Assembly: GCA_020081605.1 (NCBI GenBank)
Contig: JAHREC010000018.1
Span: 682,001 to 746,000 of the forward strand
Length of the DNA: 64,000 nucleotides
Direction: 5' to 3'
Source: Albifimbria verrucaria
Lineage: Eukaryota > Ascomycota > Sordariomycetes > Hypocreales > Stachybotryaceae
Shown: one piece after another, positions 1 to 11,005 of the stretch
How the letters are laid out: each line of letters starts with the position of its first letter
Numbering within the stretch: the first letter of the stretch is position 1
Program-made: the position numbers and the translations under genes
The notes under the pieces: generated by a model
Databases searched by the model: none
Seen by the model: only the letters and a program-made list of their open reading frames with translations
Told to the model about the DNA's origin: nothing

Positions 1-1473
1 GGACCACGCCGCAACCAATCCACCGATACTACCGATCATGACGTTTGCCCCGATTGCCGCACTACGCGCCGTGTCGCTGATGACATTAGCAGACACCTGT
101 GCGTTAGTTAGAGGTGCTCCTGTAAATGCCGATGATGAAATTAGGAACGTGGCAGCGTAGCGGACCGACTGGTCGCTCGAGCCGATGAACATGCTGTAGC
201 CGACCATGACGAGAGGCGCAGAGAGAATGAGCCAGATTTGGCGACGATCGGTGCGCCAACTCAGGAGCGGTAACAGCACAGTGAAAAAGCGCCTACGACG
301 TATGGCGGTACAGTGTAAAGCTGCTGCTGAACGACAGTCCGATTTTGATAGATGGACCGGACAATGGTTGGGGCAAAGAATGCGAAGCCGTTGACGGTGA
401 TGTTGTTAAGAAAGAAGACGAATGCCACGCTCAGCGTTACAGGACTAAAAACGCCTCGAAGAATCTTGGTTGTATCAATCGCGTCCAGCACAGACGTCGC
501 TCCGACGCGTTCAGACTTGACTCGCATGATGGCCAGGTCCTTCTCTTCGGGCGTAAGCCAGGTCGCAGTGGCTGGTCTGTCAGTCAAGGTAAGAAAACCA
601 ATGGCGCCGATACCTATGGTGATGATTCCTCTATCGCGAAGATCATGCGCCACGTATGCAGTCCACCGAAGTGGTCCAGAGTGAGGATCGCTGAAGCAAG
701 CAGACCCCAAACGCGCCAGCCAACGGCGCCATGACGACGTAAAGCGAGAGCCGGAATGCCAATTCGGCGCGGCGATACCAGCGCGAAAGGTAGTACGCGA
801 TGCCAGGCATCATGCCGGCCTCGAAGATTCCAAGCAGAAAACGTACGACGGCGGCCTGGGAGGTGGTGTGGACGAAGGCGGTTCCAAGCGATGCGATGCC
901 AAAGAGAACAGTCGTCAGCGGGAGGAACCAGCCGGGTCCCATCCATTTACAAAGAAGGTTGGCAGGGATCTCGAAGACAATGTAGGAAACGTAGAATGCA
1001 GTGATTATGATATTGTAGTCATATCCTTTCATGCCCAGATCTTTGTTGAGGCCAGCGATGGCTGCGTTGCCTGGCTTAGTGTCAGCGTAGCACTAGATGA
1101 ACATTTTGTAGGAGAATAGCTGCTTGTAGAAGAAGAAGCAGATCATGTCCAAACTGGGTAGTGGACAGTTCCTTGGTCTTTTCACTCACCTATATTGGCC
1201 CGGTCAATGAAGCAGAAAAGATAGAGCAGCGCAACCGTCGGGACAATGTACAGGTCGATCTTCAGCCGGAGCTTCCTCTCGGCCACCGGATCATACTGCA
1301 AAAGTGGCTGGCCATATCTGCACGGGGAATTGGTTAACGAGGACATTCTGGATGAATATTTTGAGAATTTCGTACTTGTCAGTTGCAGGATGACCATCAT
1401 CGGCTGTCCGGTGAAGGGTCGAGCTGCTCACAGATTCTGTGACGGCTGGTTCGACATCCTGCACTACAGCCAT
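1..1473 (-). CDS. MFS anion:cation symporter (Dal5/allantoate-permease-like), 3' end outside window
   Basis: Predicted plasma-membrane transporter of the major facilitator superfamily, in the group that carries small organic anions (allantoate, nicotinate, phthalate-like). The start at 1473 (MAVVQDVEPAV) gives a hydrophilic N-terminus. The core reads LRLKIDLYIVPTVALLYLFC and FIDRANIG, followed by helices such as FYVSYIVFEIPANLL and the loop YYLSRWYRRAELAFRLS, which are hallmarks of this family. One intron runs from 1189 (GTGAGT) to 1071. The frame breaks near 1330, 700, 620 and 265; the last three are each cured by one more base in a G or T run. The gene continues past base 1, so the C-terminal helices are missing. 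The substrate cannot be told from sequence. Family call is firm, subfamily moderate. Confidence 0.8.
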
Positions 1474-2478
1474 GGCTCTTGCTGCAGGCAAGCCAAGGGA
1501 TGTCCTAAGCTAGGCGGTGTGGATGAGACGGATGTAAACGGGCGAGGTCAACACAATTCGGTCTAAGTCATGTGTATGCCGGTCTAAAACACGACTCTGG
1601 TCAATAACAGACGTGGTAGGATGGAGCGAAAGACAAGTCTAAGACGAAGACCATAGCGGAGGAACACCAAGGACGCTGTTCATGTACCGATCCAGAACGC
1701 AGCCGCAATTCGGACTATGTCATTTGCGCAAGGGCTCACCTTGCGATTGCCGAATAACGAGCCCAGAAAATTTCGGCGATTGCGCCTAGCGCAAGGGAGG
1801 GTTGAATTCGGGTCCCCGGCCGGGGTGGGTCACCGGAGATAGATGGAGGGTGGGGATCGATTTGCATTGCACGGGACGAGTTTTGGTAACGGCGACCAGG
1901 TTTTGGCATTAATGAACTCGGGGCCAAGAGGAATGCTGTTTCATTCGTCCATGTTGGTTTTTCCTTCGGCGTAGTTATTTTGCCATTGGCATCCTTTTCG
2001 AGTTGTAGATGAATTGCGTACGTTCACACTACAAGACATGCGCAAAAGTAGCATAGCCAAGCCTAGAAACTCCAGTAAATTTATACACAAAACCATTTCC
2101 CCAGGTGCAATTGTTACAAACACACGGCACTATACACAAGACCCAGGGAAAATGCCTCTAAATTCATATGGCATCCAGACTCAACACAAACCAGTATCGG
2201 TGCCCCTTGCGTCCTCCACAACGCATGCGCAGCAAAGGGTCTCTGATCCGATTTCAGGGTCCTGCAGGGTATCGCTGCATTGCATGTCGTCTGTGGCTTG
2301 TCAGGTCATGTGGCACCACCCACTCCAAGCAGAACAGCCCATGCGTAACCGACTACAGAGGAAAAGTGGATGAGGCCAGGCAGTGCATCATCGGTCCAGC
2401 CCCAGTTCTCGCCGTCATTCTTGGTCATTCAGTTTGAGGTGCATGCTAGAGAACGTCAAGCTTAGAAATGCTAGAGCG

Positions 2479-2521
2479 GTGATTGGTTGGCAAGGCTATC
2501 CACACCATATTGGCCAATCAC
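2479..2521. promoter_or_regulatory. Pair of CCAAT boxes in opposite orientation
   Basis: GTGATTGG at 2479-2486 and CCAATCAC at 2514-2521 form perfect 8-base inverted arms, each containing a CCAAT pentamer. They sit about 65-105 bases upstream of a TATA box. CCAAT boxes are bound by the HAP/CBC complex in fungi, which links to iron and redox control. Binding here is inferred. Confidence 0.45.
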
Positions 2522-2584
2522 AGCACGGACAATCATCCTCTGCGTGCAAGTCAGCAACGCCTCTGAGCTCCAGCCTCGTGGGTG

Positions 2585-2590
2585 TATAAG
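2585..2590 (+). promoter_or_regulatory. TATA box of the metallothionein-like gene
   Basis: TATAAG lies 137 bases before the ATG, followed by a CT-rich leader. Spacing and sequence fit a focused, highly expressed fungal promoter. Confidence 0.5.
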
Positions 2591-2721
2591 ACCGACGACC
2601 CGGCAGGCCAGAGAAAGCATAATCTCCAGTTCACAAGATCAATTGCTTGATACCGTCTCATCTCTTGTTCACTTTCTTCACCTTCTCTTGGTAATACCGT
2701 CACCACAAACCCAACTCCAAA

Positions 2722-3173
2722 ATGACCGTCCCCAAGTCTTCCACCTGCTGCGGCAAGGACAACGTCGAGTGCGCCTGTGGTACGTCACCGAAGCCATGCA
2801 CCAAACATACCGTCGCAGCTCAACTAACCATCTTCTTAGCCAAGCAAGCCACCTGCTCCTGTGGCAAGCAGTCCGCCATGCACTGTACCTGCGACAAGGC
2901 CTCCAGCGAGAACAAGGTCGAGGGTCCTCGATGCTCATGCCGCGCCCGCCCGGCCGGCGAGTGTACCTGCGATCGAGCTGCCACTGAGAACTCCAAGCCT
3001 GCCGGCGCTACGTGCCAGTGTGGCTCCCGCCCAGAGGGTATGTCTTCGCCTTGTGATCCAAACCGGTGGAATTTGTTTCTAACATGGATACTGTAGGCGC
3101 CTGCACCTGCGAGAAGGCCTCTGACGGCGGCTTCAACCCTGCCAACGAGATTGACTTTACCACTTCCAAGTAG
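2722..3173 (+). CDS. Cys-rich metallothionein-like small protein
   Basis: A 110-residue protein from three exons: 2722-2779, 2840-3037 and 3097-3173. Both introns have GTACGT/GTATGT donors and TAG acceptors. The protein is built of paired Cys motifs (CACAKQATCSC, HCTC, RCSC, ECTC, TCQC, ACTC) spaced by Lys, Ser and Glu-rich linkers, and it lacks a signal peptide. Cys-X-Cys spacing is the usual signature of thiolate metal clusters, so cytosolic binding of copper or zinc is the likely role. The reading frame is clean through all exons. The ending FNPANEIDFTTSK carries no Cys. The promoter has TATA and CCAAT boxes. Metal specificity cannot be inferred. A Cys-rich protein without a metal role is the alternative. 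Confidence 0.75.
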
Positions 3174-4688
3174 AGCATAGCATGGCATGGCGTGGCATGA
3201 TTCGAGAGTCAACGACCTACTTTACGGAATGCTTCACCAAACGGGCGTAGCTGTGGGGGCCAGACCAGACAGTGGATGGCAGCATTGGGGTTGATTTCCG
3301 GATTTGGATCTGTTGTTTTTTTCCCTCCTTTTTTTCCTTCCCTCAGAGGAAATGGCGTTGGCGCGTGGGTCCGTGTGATACCTAAAGGGATGGAGCATCT
3401 CCAAGAACTGGTGGAGCTGTTGTTGCTACACAAAAATTAGTAATGCGAAAAGGTACAGGCAGCCTCCGAAAAGGTAGAGCTGTCATAGATTCTCGCGAAT
3501 TTTTCTCCTCATCACTGTTTCGGCCATGTGCATGTGCGTGTAGATAGAGTAAACAAGGCCTGACATACAGTACAGTGTCTTGTTCACAGGGATGAAATGA
3601 AGCTCAGGCCGGCCCAAAATGGCACGGTGCTATCTCATCAGCTAACAGTAATAAAAGCTACAGTAGCACTAGATGAATTAAACTTGCCGATAATACAGTA
3701 CAGTAGCATGTAACACGGTTGAGAGATGTGCGCGCGTTGGGAACATCCAAATCTTATGCACCGCCACGAACAATCCTGAAAGGGGCGCGTCATGCAGCAT
3801 TGGTGGTACCTACAGTAAACAGGCTCAGCTCAGCATTTGTGCAGGGCAAGCAGACTCGATTGTGATGAGTGACTCATAACAATGGTCTTCTTTGTTGGTG
3901 TTGTGAATAAATGAGCTGCTTCGTGCCAGAGCACTCTACTACTACTGGACTACTACCGTACAGTACTGGTGCATAGGTATTGCTGGATGCTGTCGAAGCT
4001 TTGGCCAGGCCTTTGTTAGGATTGCAGCTCAGGTAGCTTCAGCCACAGCTCGGTGCCACACTCCACCGCTTTTCTGCCGGACAAATACAGCTTCGAAGCC
4101 GAGCGGTGAAGCCTTGTGTCCATGGGCCCGATTGTGTGCGCGCGAGACAATACTTTACAGGTACAGCACAATAGGTGCCGCACCTGACCTAGCCTCAAGT
4201 ACCCACCTTAGTACAACGACAGCACCTTGATCCTGGCAGCAAGGTACCTTACCTACCACCTTACCTTACGCAGTTGGCAAGGCCCCATTGAAAAGCTCAG
4301 GTGAGGGAGGGTCTATTATCGGACTGACTGATGATTTGATATCGCCCAAAAAATCTCGCCCGAACCGTCGTGTCGCGTCTGCCATCTTGGCTGCTTATTG
4401 CCATCGCCCATTGATTGGCCATTGTTCCTTTTGAGCGCCTTAATCACAATCTGTGGACTTGCCGGCTCGCTTAATTTACCCTTCTTTGTGGTGTGTTTCC
4501 TTGTCATCGCGCACTCGCTCGCCGCTTCCACCTCCTACATACCTCACCCTCACCTCACCTCATCCTCTTCCTTTCCCTCTTCCTCATCCCCGTTTCCATC
4601 CTCACCCATCTCCTTGTAGCTATCCTGCTTCAAGCTTCGCATCTTGACTTCAACACACGCTTCGTTCAAACAAAACACGCGCCCCACG
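3174..4688. other. Intergenic region, RCC1 promoter side
   Basis: No supported gene. It contains several TACAGTA-type short words (around 3560, 3660, 3700, 3830 and 3960) and a TACCTTACC-rich stretch near 4240-4270. A long pyrimidine-rich leader at about 4530-4615 precedes the RCC1 start. Confidence 0.6.
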
Positions 4689-6530
4689 ATGCCTCCCAAA
4701 GCCAAGGCTGCCGCTCCCAAAGCTGCTGCCGCAAAGACCGCCGGCGCGAAAAAGGCTTCTGCTACCGCGCCCGCCAAGCGCGATTCCAAGACCGCCGCCG
4801 CTTCCAAGTCCTCCGAGAAGAAGGAGGCCCTCAAGCCCTTGACCAACGGCGCCTCGAGAAAGCGCAAGGCCGACGAGACGGACGAAGAGCCCGCTGACGA
4901 GGAACAAGTCCCCAAGACTAAGAAGACCAAGACCGCTACCAAGCCAGCCCCAAGGCTGCTGCCCCAAGGTCACCAAGCCCAAGCCGGCCAAGAAGGCCAA
5001 GGTCGAGGAGCCTGAGGAGGAGGAAAAGTCTGCTGCTTCCGCCGAGCCCGAGTCCGCGCCCGAGCCCGAGCCCAAGAAGGCCACTCCCCGTTGAGAAGAA
5101 GAAGCCCACTACCGTTGCCCCCAAGAAGAGCGCCTCCATCGGTAAGAAGATCAACGACGCGCCTACACAAGTCCTCGATGTCTACGTCTTCGGCGAGGGC
5201 TCCTCGGGCGAACTGGGCCTGGGCAGCAAGCGCGTCAACGGCAAGAAGCCCATCGACGTGAAGCGCCCTCGTCTCAACGAGAACCTTTCCGCGAGTAAGG
5301 TTGGTGTCGTTCAGATCTCGTGCGGTGGTATGCACGCCATCGCCCTGACTCGCGACAACAAGATCCTGACCTGGGGCGTCAACGACCAGGGCGCTCTCGG
5401 CAGAGACACAACATGGGACGGTGGACTCCGCGACATGGATGATGATGAGGACAGCGATGATGACGATGAGGACACTGGCATCAACCCCCACGAGAGTACA
5501 CCTGCCGCCGTCTCCGAGGAGCACTTCGCTCCCGGCACCAAGTTTGTCCAAGTCACCGCCAGCGACAGCGCCAGTTTCGTCCTGACTGAGGATGGCCGCG
5601 TGTACGGCTGGGGCACTTTCCGCTCCAGCGATGGTATCCTCGGCTTCACCGAGACCATCAAGGTCCAGACCACTCCCATGCTGTTGCCCACCCTCAAGAA
5701 CATCAAGGCCTTGGCCACTGGTTCCAACCACGTGCTCGCTCTCGACCACAAGGGCAACGTCGTCGCTTGGGGTTGTGGCCAGCAGAACCAGCTGGGCCGT
5801 CGCATCATCGAGCGCAACAAGATGTCTTCTCTGATTCCCCAGGGCATTGGTCTGCCCCGTGGCAAGATTGTCGAAATCGCTTGCGGCTCTTACCACAGCT
5901 TTGCTATTGACAAGCAAGGTCAAGTTTATGGCTGGGGTCTGAACAACTTCGGCGAGGTCGGCGTTGAGTCCAATGCCGGCGAGGATGAAGCCGTCATTCT
6001 CAAGCCTGCCAAGATTGCTGCCTTTGAAGATCGCAAGATCTCCCACATTGACGGCGGCGAGCATCATTCTCTGGCGTGCTCCGACAAGGGCGAGCTCTTC
6101 ACTTGGGGACGTGTTGATGGCTACCAGGTCGGTTTCGAGTTTGATAAGCTCAGCGAGGAGAACACCATCTACGATGAGCGCAAGAACCCCGTATTCTCTT
6201 CAAGCCTACTCTCCATGAAGGTATTTCTTACACCAAATCCGTGCGATTGCATGTCATGTGCTAACTCTTTCCGTAGGTGTGAAGGATGTTGTTGCTGTCG
6301 CCGCCGGCACCGATAACAGCTTTGCTGTCACTCGTGATGGAAAGGTCTACTCATGGGGATTCTCCAGCAATTACCAGACTGGACAGGGCACCATTGATGA
6401 CATCCACACACCCACCCTCATTGACAACACTGCCATTCGCGAGAAGAAGATCATTGCCGCCGGTGCTGGTGGCCAATTCTCTGTACTCGTGGGCCAGTCC
6501 GAGGACACAACCATGGTCAACGGCAACTAA
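4689..6530 (+). CDS. pim1: RCC1/Pim1 family Ran guanine-nucleotide exchange factor (frame breaks)
   Basis: Nuclear exchange factor for the Ran GTPase, needed for nuclear transport and mitosis. The N-terminal ~130 residues are Lys/Ala/Pro-rich (MPPKAKAAAPKAAAAK), a basic tail fit for chromatin binding and nuclear import. RCC1 propeller repeats then follow from about 5180, seen as VFGEGSSGELGLG, ISCGGMHAIALT, WGVNDQGALG, VYGWGTF, WGCGQQNQLG, IACGSYHSFAID, VYGWGLNNFGEVG and VYSWGFSSNYQTGQG. An acidic insert (DMDDDEDSDDDDED) lies between repeats, as in other fungal members. One intron runs from 6221 to 6276. The frame breaks near 4950, 4965, 5088 and 6190, all inside runs of C. Since this gene is essential, these breaks are most likely assembly errors. 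The start at 4689 is the first ATG after the CT-rich leader. Confidence 0.92.
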
Positions 6531-7310
6531 ATGAGACTTGACAAGGCTGCATCTACACGCCCTCTGTTGTTTTAATCACCAATTCAGCCCGCAGAATGGG
6601 CCTTACCAATTTTTGTAATATTAGAGGTTTTGCCATTGCACAGCTTGCTCTTTTGATGTCTGCTTTCACGGAATGCTTTTCATGTTGTCGACGAGTCTGG
6701 TGGCATATTTCTTGAGCGAGGCGCCCCGTGAACCAAGGACTGGATAACGAAAATGAGAGTGGTTACGAGGGTTACCTGGTAAAAGCCGAGAGACCATCAG
6801 CGATATGGAGGGGGAAAAGGGGAGTCCAGGCTGTCACGAAGGACACGGGGCATTGCATAGATCTCTTTTGATGATTGAATTTTGAATTTGGGACTCGCAT
6901 TTTGTCCGAATGGACGGCTTGCATTTTTATTTCAACTGCTTCCGCAAACGCCTTGCTAGCACTCTAAAATCTGGTGTCCTCTACAGCCAGCAAATCCACC
7001 TCACCTCTTCTCATGAACGTCATTTGTTGTGGAATTCATGTTGGATTGAAAGTGTCGCGCCTCGGACCGTTCTCGCGTGGCTAACTGCGACCAACGACAT
7101 TCCTCGTCCCTTTGCCCGAATGGACTTCTGAAGCCCCCTTCGTCCAGCCGAGCAAGACTATGTTTGTCTATGTCCCAACGTAGCGCCAAGGGGTATCTCA
7201 TGCTATATCCAAGACTCCCCTTGCGCCCCAGCTTTTGTTTATATGTCCTATGCGTACCATTTTTTCATCATCTGGACGCCTTCTGTTGCGTTGTCCAGTT
7301 ATTTCGTCTC
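6531..7310. other. Intergenic region between convergent RCC1 and Yip1 genes
   Basis: Two convergent 3' ends face each other here. No coding, RNA or repeat signal was recognised. Confidence 0.6.
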
Positions 7311-8383
7311 TCAGCTGCTCAACTTGGCCGCGGCGTTGGACAGTGACCCGCTGCCCTTGCTACTGAAGATGGCCATGATGCCAAAGCCCACGTAGAAGAG
7401 AGCCAGGGATACGCCACGAGCCCGCGCATGCCGGTCATGCGGCCGACGGCGCAGAAGATGCCGCTTGCGCTGTAAGTGCTCCAAGTGATGGCGGCGAAGG
7501 TCAGGACAATGCCTAGCGGAGTATCCATGGGCATGATAATGCCGAAGACGCTCGTCGCGACGAGAGGAAGCAGGCAGTAGCCCAGAACACTGGCGGAGCG
7601 GGGAAAGTCAAGGTCGAGGAGAAGTGGCCGCCAGCACCGTGGGCGCCGGGGGCGTTGGGGTCAGAGCTGTACTGCGGGTGCAGGTTCTGTTGTTGCTGTT
7701 GCTGGTCGGAGGGGCTCATGAGAGAGAGGATGATGTGGAGGGATACGGAGCCGAGGAGGGCGAGGCCGTAGATGTATCCGAAGTGGACCTTGCCCGAGAA
7801 GAGGAGAATGGTGCCGAGAAGGAAGAAGAAGAGGAGGGGACCGGCGAGGTCGGCATCGTCCATGAGGTGTTGGTCGATGTGGCGGAAAGGGTTGAGGACG
7901 GCGAAAGTCTAAGAATGGCCATTAGTTAAGCACGTTGAGAGGGCGTTGAATACATCGAGAGAGGCTTGGGGCTATCAAGCCTGGAGATACCGAGTTAGTT
8001 GTGGGAGGTGCTGCCTTACCTTGGCTTGGATATGCTTCGGGTTGATGCCGATTTCCTCTATCAGCGACGGCTCACCATCGTAGCCCTCAGTCGAGAAGGC
8101 GGCGATCCAGCCAGTCCTCAGACCACCCTGCTCACCCATGCGCCCCGAAACACCACCAAACCCAGGCTGCGCGAAGCCCGCCTGGCCTCCCGCCGGTGCA
8201 CCGCCGTAGCCCCTGCAGGAGCACCTCCACCAGCATTGTAGCCGTAGGCGGACTGCTGCGGGGCCGCGCCGCCAGAGACACCGGGAGAGTAGGTCGAGGG
8301 ATAGAATTGCAGGTTCTGCGCGCCGGCGCCGGCGCCACCACCACCGCCGTAGTTGGGGGCTGGCCACCGTAGAAGTTGGACAT
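7311..8383 (-). CDS. Yip1-type Rab-interacting membrane protein (frame breaks)
   Basis: Golgi/ER membrane protein that binds Ypt/Rab GTPases in COPII vesicle traffic. The start at 8383 reads MSNFYGGQPPT, then a Gly/Ala/Pro-rich linker. The conserved Yip1 entry follows (GWIAAFSTEGYDGEPSLIEE, IGINPKHIQAK), then one intron (8019-7909), then LMDDADLAGPLLFFFLLG, SGKVHFGYIYGLALLGS, and four or five membrane helices including GIVLTFAAITWSTYSAS. It ends SLSNAAAKLSS at 7311. The frame breaks at about 8360, 8210, 7585 and 7410, mostly in C or G runs. The domain order is complete, so a working gene is likely. A Gln run (DQQQQQQN) sits in a loop. Confidence 0.88.
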
Positions 8384-9262
8384 GGTTGGATGTGGGGTGC
8401 GATGCGCAACGAGGGTCGGGCGGTCAGACGAGAGAAGAATAAGGAAGAAATAACGAGAGAAAAGATGGTAGAGGAGGTGGAAGTAGGGGAGGAGCCGTTG
8501 CGACGACAAGGCGTGCCGGGCAAGGGGTGATGACAGATGGCTATACGGAAAATGACAGCCTAGAGCTACGGTAGCTCGATGGTGGTGATGCTTAATGTCA
8601 CGGTGTCGGTGTCTGGGATCCCACCGCCAATTCGAGGTCACGTGCATCAGCGCAAATCCCTGCACCTGGAGCATGTCACTGATCCGGCACCCGCACCACA
8701 CCACGTTGACCTTCACCTTCACCTTCACCATGGATAATTCACAACTACCTAATTTCGACAGTACGCTTCAATTTGTTATAGGTGTGCACGATACAGCAGA
8801 ACTCTTCGTTTCAAATTTGACGAGATTCCATAAACCTTGAGAAATTACCGACACCAGTTTCGATCCGACCTCGCGGTACCCCATCGCATTACCACCAGGG
8901 TAAGTAAGACTCGCAGGGTTTATTTGAGACCATGTCTGGAACGACCCGACATTAGGGTATGATGCATGAATTGTTTGGAAATCGGATCTGACTGTTAGAT
9001 CTGGAAACTTTGATCTACCTGAATTTTCTACTGCTTTCTTGATTATTTCTGTGTAACTAATGTTGACAATCCCGATTATCTTGACACCACCAGACACCTA
9101 TCGCTTGGAACCATACAATGAATAACCCAACACTTATGAATGAAGCCATGCAATCTTTCTAATGTTACATTTAGATCGGTTTATGATGCATGTCGGAATC
9201 AGTATTCGACAAAAAGTCACCTAACCATACATCCTCGGCGCCGCCCTCAGTTCAGAACACAA
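8384..9262. other. Intergenic region upstream of Yip1
   Basis: Contains a Pu/Py-rich stretch near 8710 (CTTCACCTTCACC repeats). An open frame on the minus strand (8768-9097) shows no known motif and is not called. Confidence 0.5.
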
Positions 9263-10037
9263 CTACTCGGTTCTCACAAGATTCGACTGCCCTGCCCCCA
9301 TTGTGGGTTGTAACCCTGAAGAATCGACGCCCGTATCAATGATGGGTTGGATGAAATAGTGGTGCTCTTCATAGTGAATGGAGCGTGTCCGTCGCGGCTC
9401 ATAAATGGTGTGAACGTGTGGGTGGATTGTCTCGTGGGTGACAGGCTTCCGCGAGTCGAGAGTGTAATCGACATCCACGTCGGCGTCTGCATGGGACTCG
9501 CTGCCGGGTACAAAATCGACATCTGGGCCCTGTTCCTGACCCTTCTTGAGCTTCAGCGGCGCTGGTCTTGCTTCGTCGACATATTCTGCTCCCGGCGCAG
9601 GAGGTGACCCTGGGGAGACTCTTCCATCATGGTACACTGAAGAGCTTGAGTCCCGGGTTGGCATCTCATACTGATTAAGTTCTTGTGTGTTTGAGCGTGG
9701 TCCTTGCTCGTGACTCAACGGGCGTCTGATTGGAAGCCCACCTCCCCAGCCGTTCCTCCAGATGCGTCCGCATCGCGTGAATAACGAGGAGCAGTGAACT
9801 CTGCCTCACGCTTCGTCTGGGCGCTTCTAGTCCCCAGGACAGTTGACTGTGTCTTTGAATCGGGTGATGGGCGTCAAGCTCGCTTCTATGACTCTCTTTT
9901 TGTGTATAGGCGAGTCTTGTCTTGGGGTCTCTCGGTGCTTGTCGAGGTCCTGTTCCTTGCGACGCCTGGAACGTCGATGAAATATTCTCTTCAATCGTTC
10001 CAGCATTTTGAAAGGTGTTGGGATGAGTTTGAGCCAC
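9263..10037 (-). CDS. His-rich hydrophilic protein, paralogous in motif to the gene at 11006 (5' end uncertain)
   Basis: A hydrophilic, Pro/Ser/Asp-rich protein ending in a His/Arg motif block (THETIHPHVHTIYEPRRTRS, then IHYEEHHYFIQPIID). This resembles the block in the gene at 11006 (ERIHHHVHEHIQPVIQKET). Upstream coding-like sequence (AYTQKESHRSELDAHHPIQ, QTKREAEFTAPRYS) is in other frames, joined only if single-base breaks near 9835 and 9720 are allowed. No in-frame ATG was found at the left part, so the first exon may lie further upstream beyond an intron. Proteins with such blocks are annotated in fungi as allergen-like or stress-related hydrophilins. The function is unknown and the gene may be incomplete. 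Confidence 0.5.
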
Positions 10038-11005
10038 GTGTGATTAGTGAGGCTTGCCGCCCATAAGACGGATCTCCAGCTATCCTGACATCATCGAGAA
10101 GGATGGCACGCGGAAGCCATGTTTCCTTCGAATGGACTCATCTCCAATCATGGCACTCCCACACGGCGCCACAGCTTCATCACCGTGTACTCGAGGGAAT
10201 GCATTTCTACGAGTGGTGACGTCCGTCTAGAAGGGCCGCGATGTGCTCGGCTTGTTCCACACCTCTTCATCCGAACGGGGCGATCGGACTGTTCGTCCGC
10301 TAATCGACACAACCCATACTCTTGGCAATGCTTGTTAAATAAGCGGGAGATCTACGTCAGGAATTCTCCTCTCATGGCCGGGTCCCCAGATCGACGCCGA
10401 GGCGCGTAGGCGAGCTTACTTTGCTCCGGGAGTGGGTACTGCCGGGATGACGACGAGACAATTACTTTCAAAGACCAGGGAGTAGTAAAATGCTAAATGC
10501 CCATTGTCACAAATGCCCATGGTGGTCTAGGGCCCCGTTGATCACTTGGATAGGCTGCTTCCACGTCCCCGTCCACCGCCACTTGGCGCGCGGCGTCTGG
10601 CGCTATTGAGGCGCTTGGCTGGAACAGGCTGGACCATGCGGGATCAATGATCCTATCCCGACTACAGCTGAGGTTCCATAGCATCATAGCTCTGCTAACA
10701 GTGTCTCGGCTGTTTCAATCAGCTTCACTGGGAGCTGATCTGATGTCAATCCCGAGGCTGCGGATCGTGTATCCATCTATATGACGTGGAAGACTCGATT
10801 GTATGGATTGTAGGAGCGCGCAGAGAGTTTGATGACGAATGTTTGGGAGACTCTATCGCTGGTTCGTCAAACCCTCCAAGATATATAGCACTGTTCTCGA
10901 CCTGTCTTGAGGATTTTGCTAAGCATTCAACTCAGACAAACAACGACCAACAACCAGTTAACTAAATTTCTTTGACACTAATACATACCCACAACAACAG
11001 CAACA
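10038..11005. other. Intergenic region between the two His-rich genes
   Basis: No gene supported. It should carry promoters for both genes, including the TATA box at 10881 and a CA-rich leader before 11006. Confidence 0.55.
10881..10886 (+). promoter_or_regulatory. TATA-like box of the His-rich gene
   Basis: ATATATAG lies about 125 bases before the ATG at 11006, with an A/C-rich leader between. Confidence 0.4.

Larger units (their letters stand above)
1474..2721. other. Divergent intergenic region between the MFS gene and the metallothionein-like gene
   Basis: No convincing coding sequence. It should hold promoters for both flanking genes. The CCAAT pair and TATA box listed separately lie at its right end. 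The leader from about 2640 to 2720 is pyrimidine-rich, as is usual for strongly expressed fungal genes. Confidence 0.6.

Noticed and set aside
1..1473. MFS gene as a pseudogene
   Set aside because: Three of its breaks are each cured by one base in a homopolymer, the same pattern as in essential genes nearby, so decay is not shown.
5311..5865. Long minus-strand frame within RCC1
   Set aside because: It lies antisense to clear RCC1 repeats and follows from the codon bias of that gene.
4970..6067. 365-codon minus-strand frame across RCC1
   Set aside because: Antisense shadow of the propeller coding region; no domain and no start context.
8768..9097. 110-codon open frame on the minus strand upstream of Yip1
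   Set aside because: No motif, no neighbour logic, composition like the surrounding intergenic DNA; chance frame is likely.
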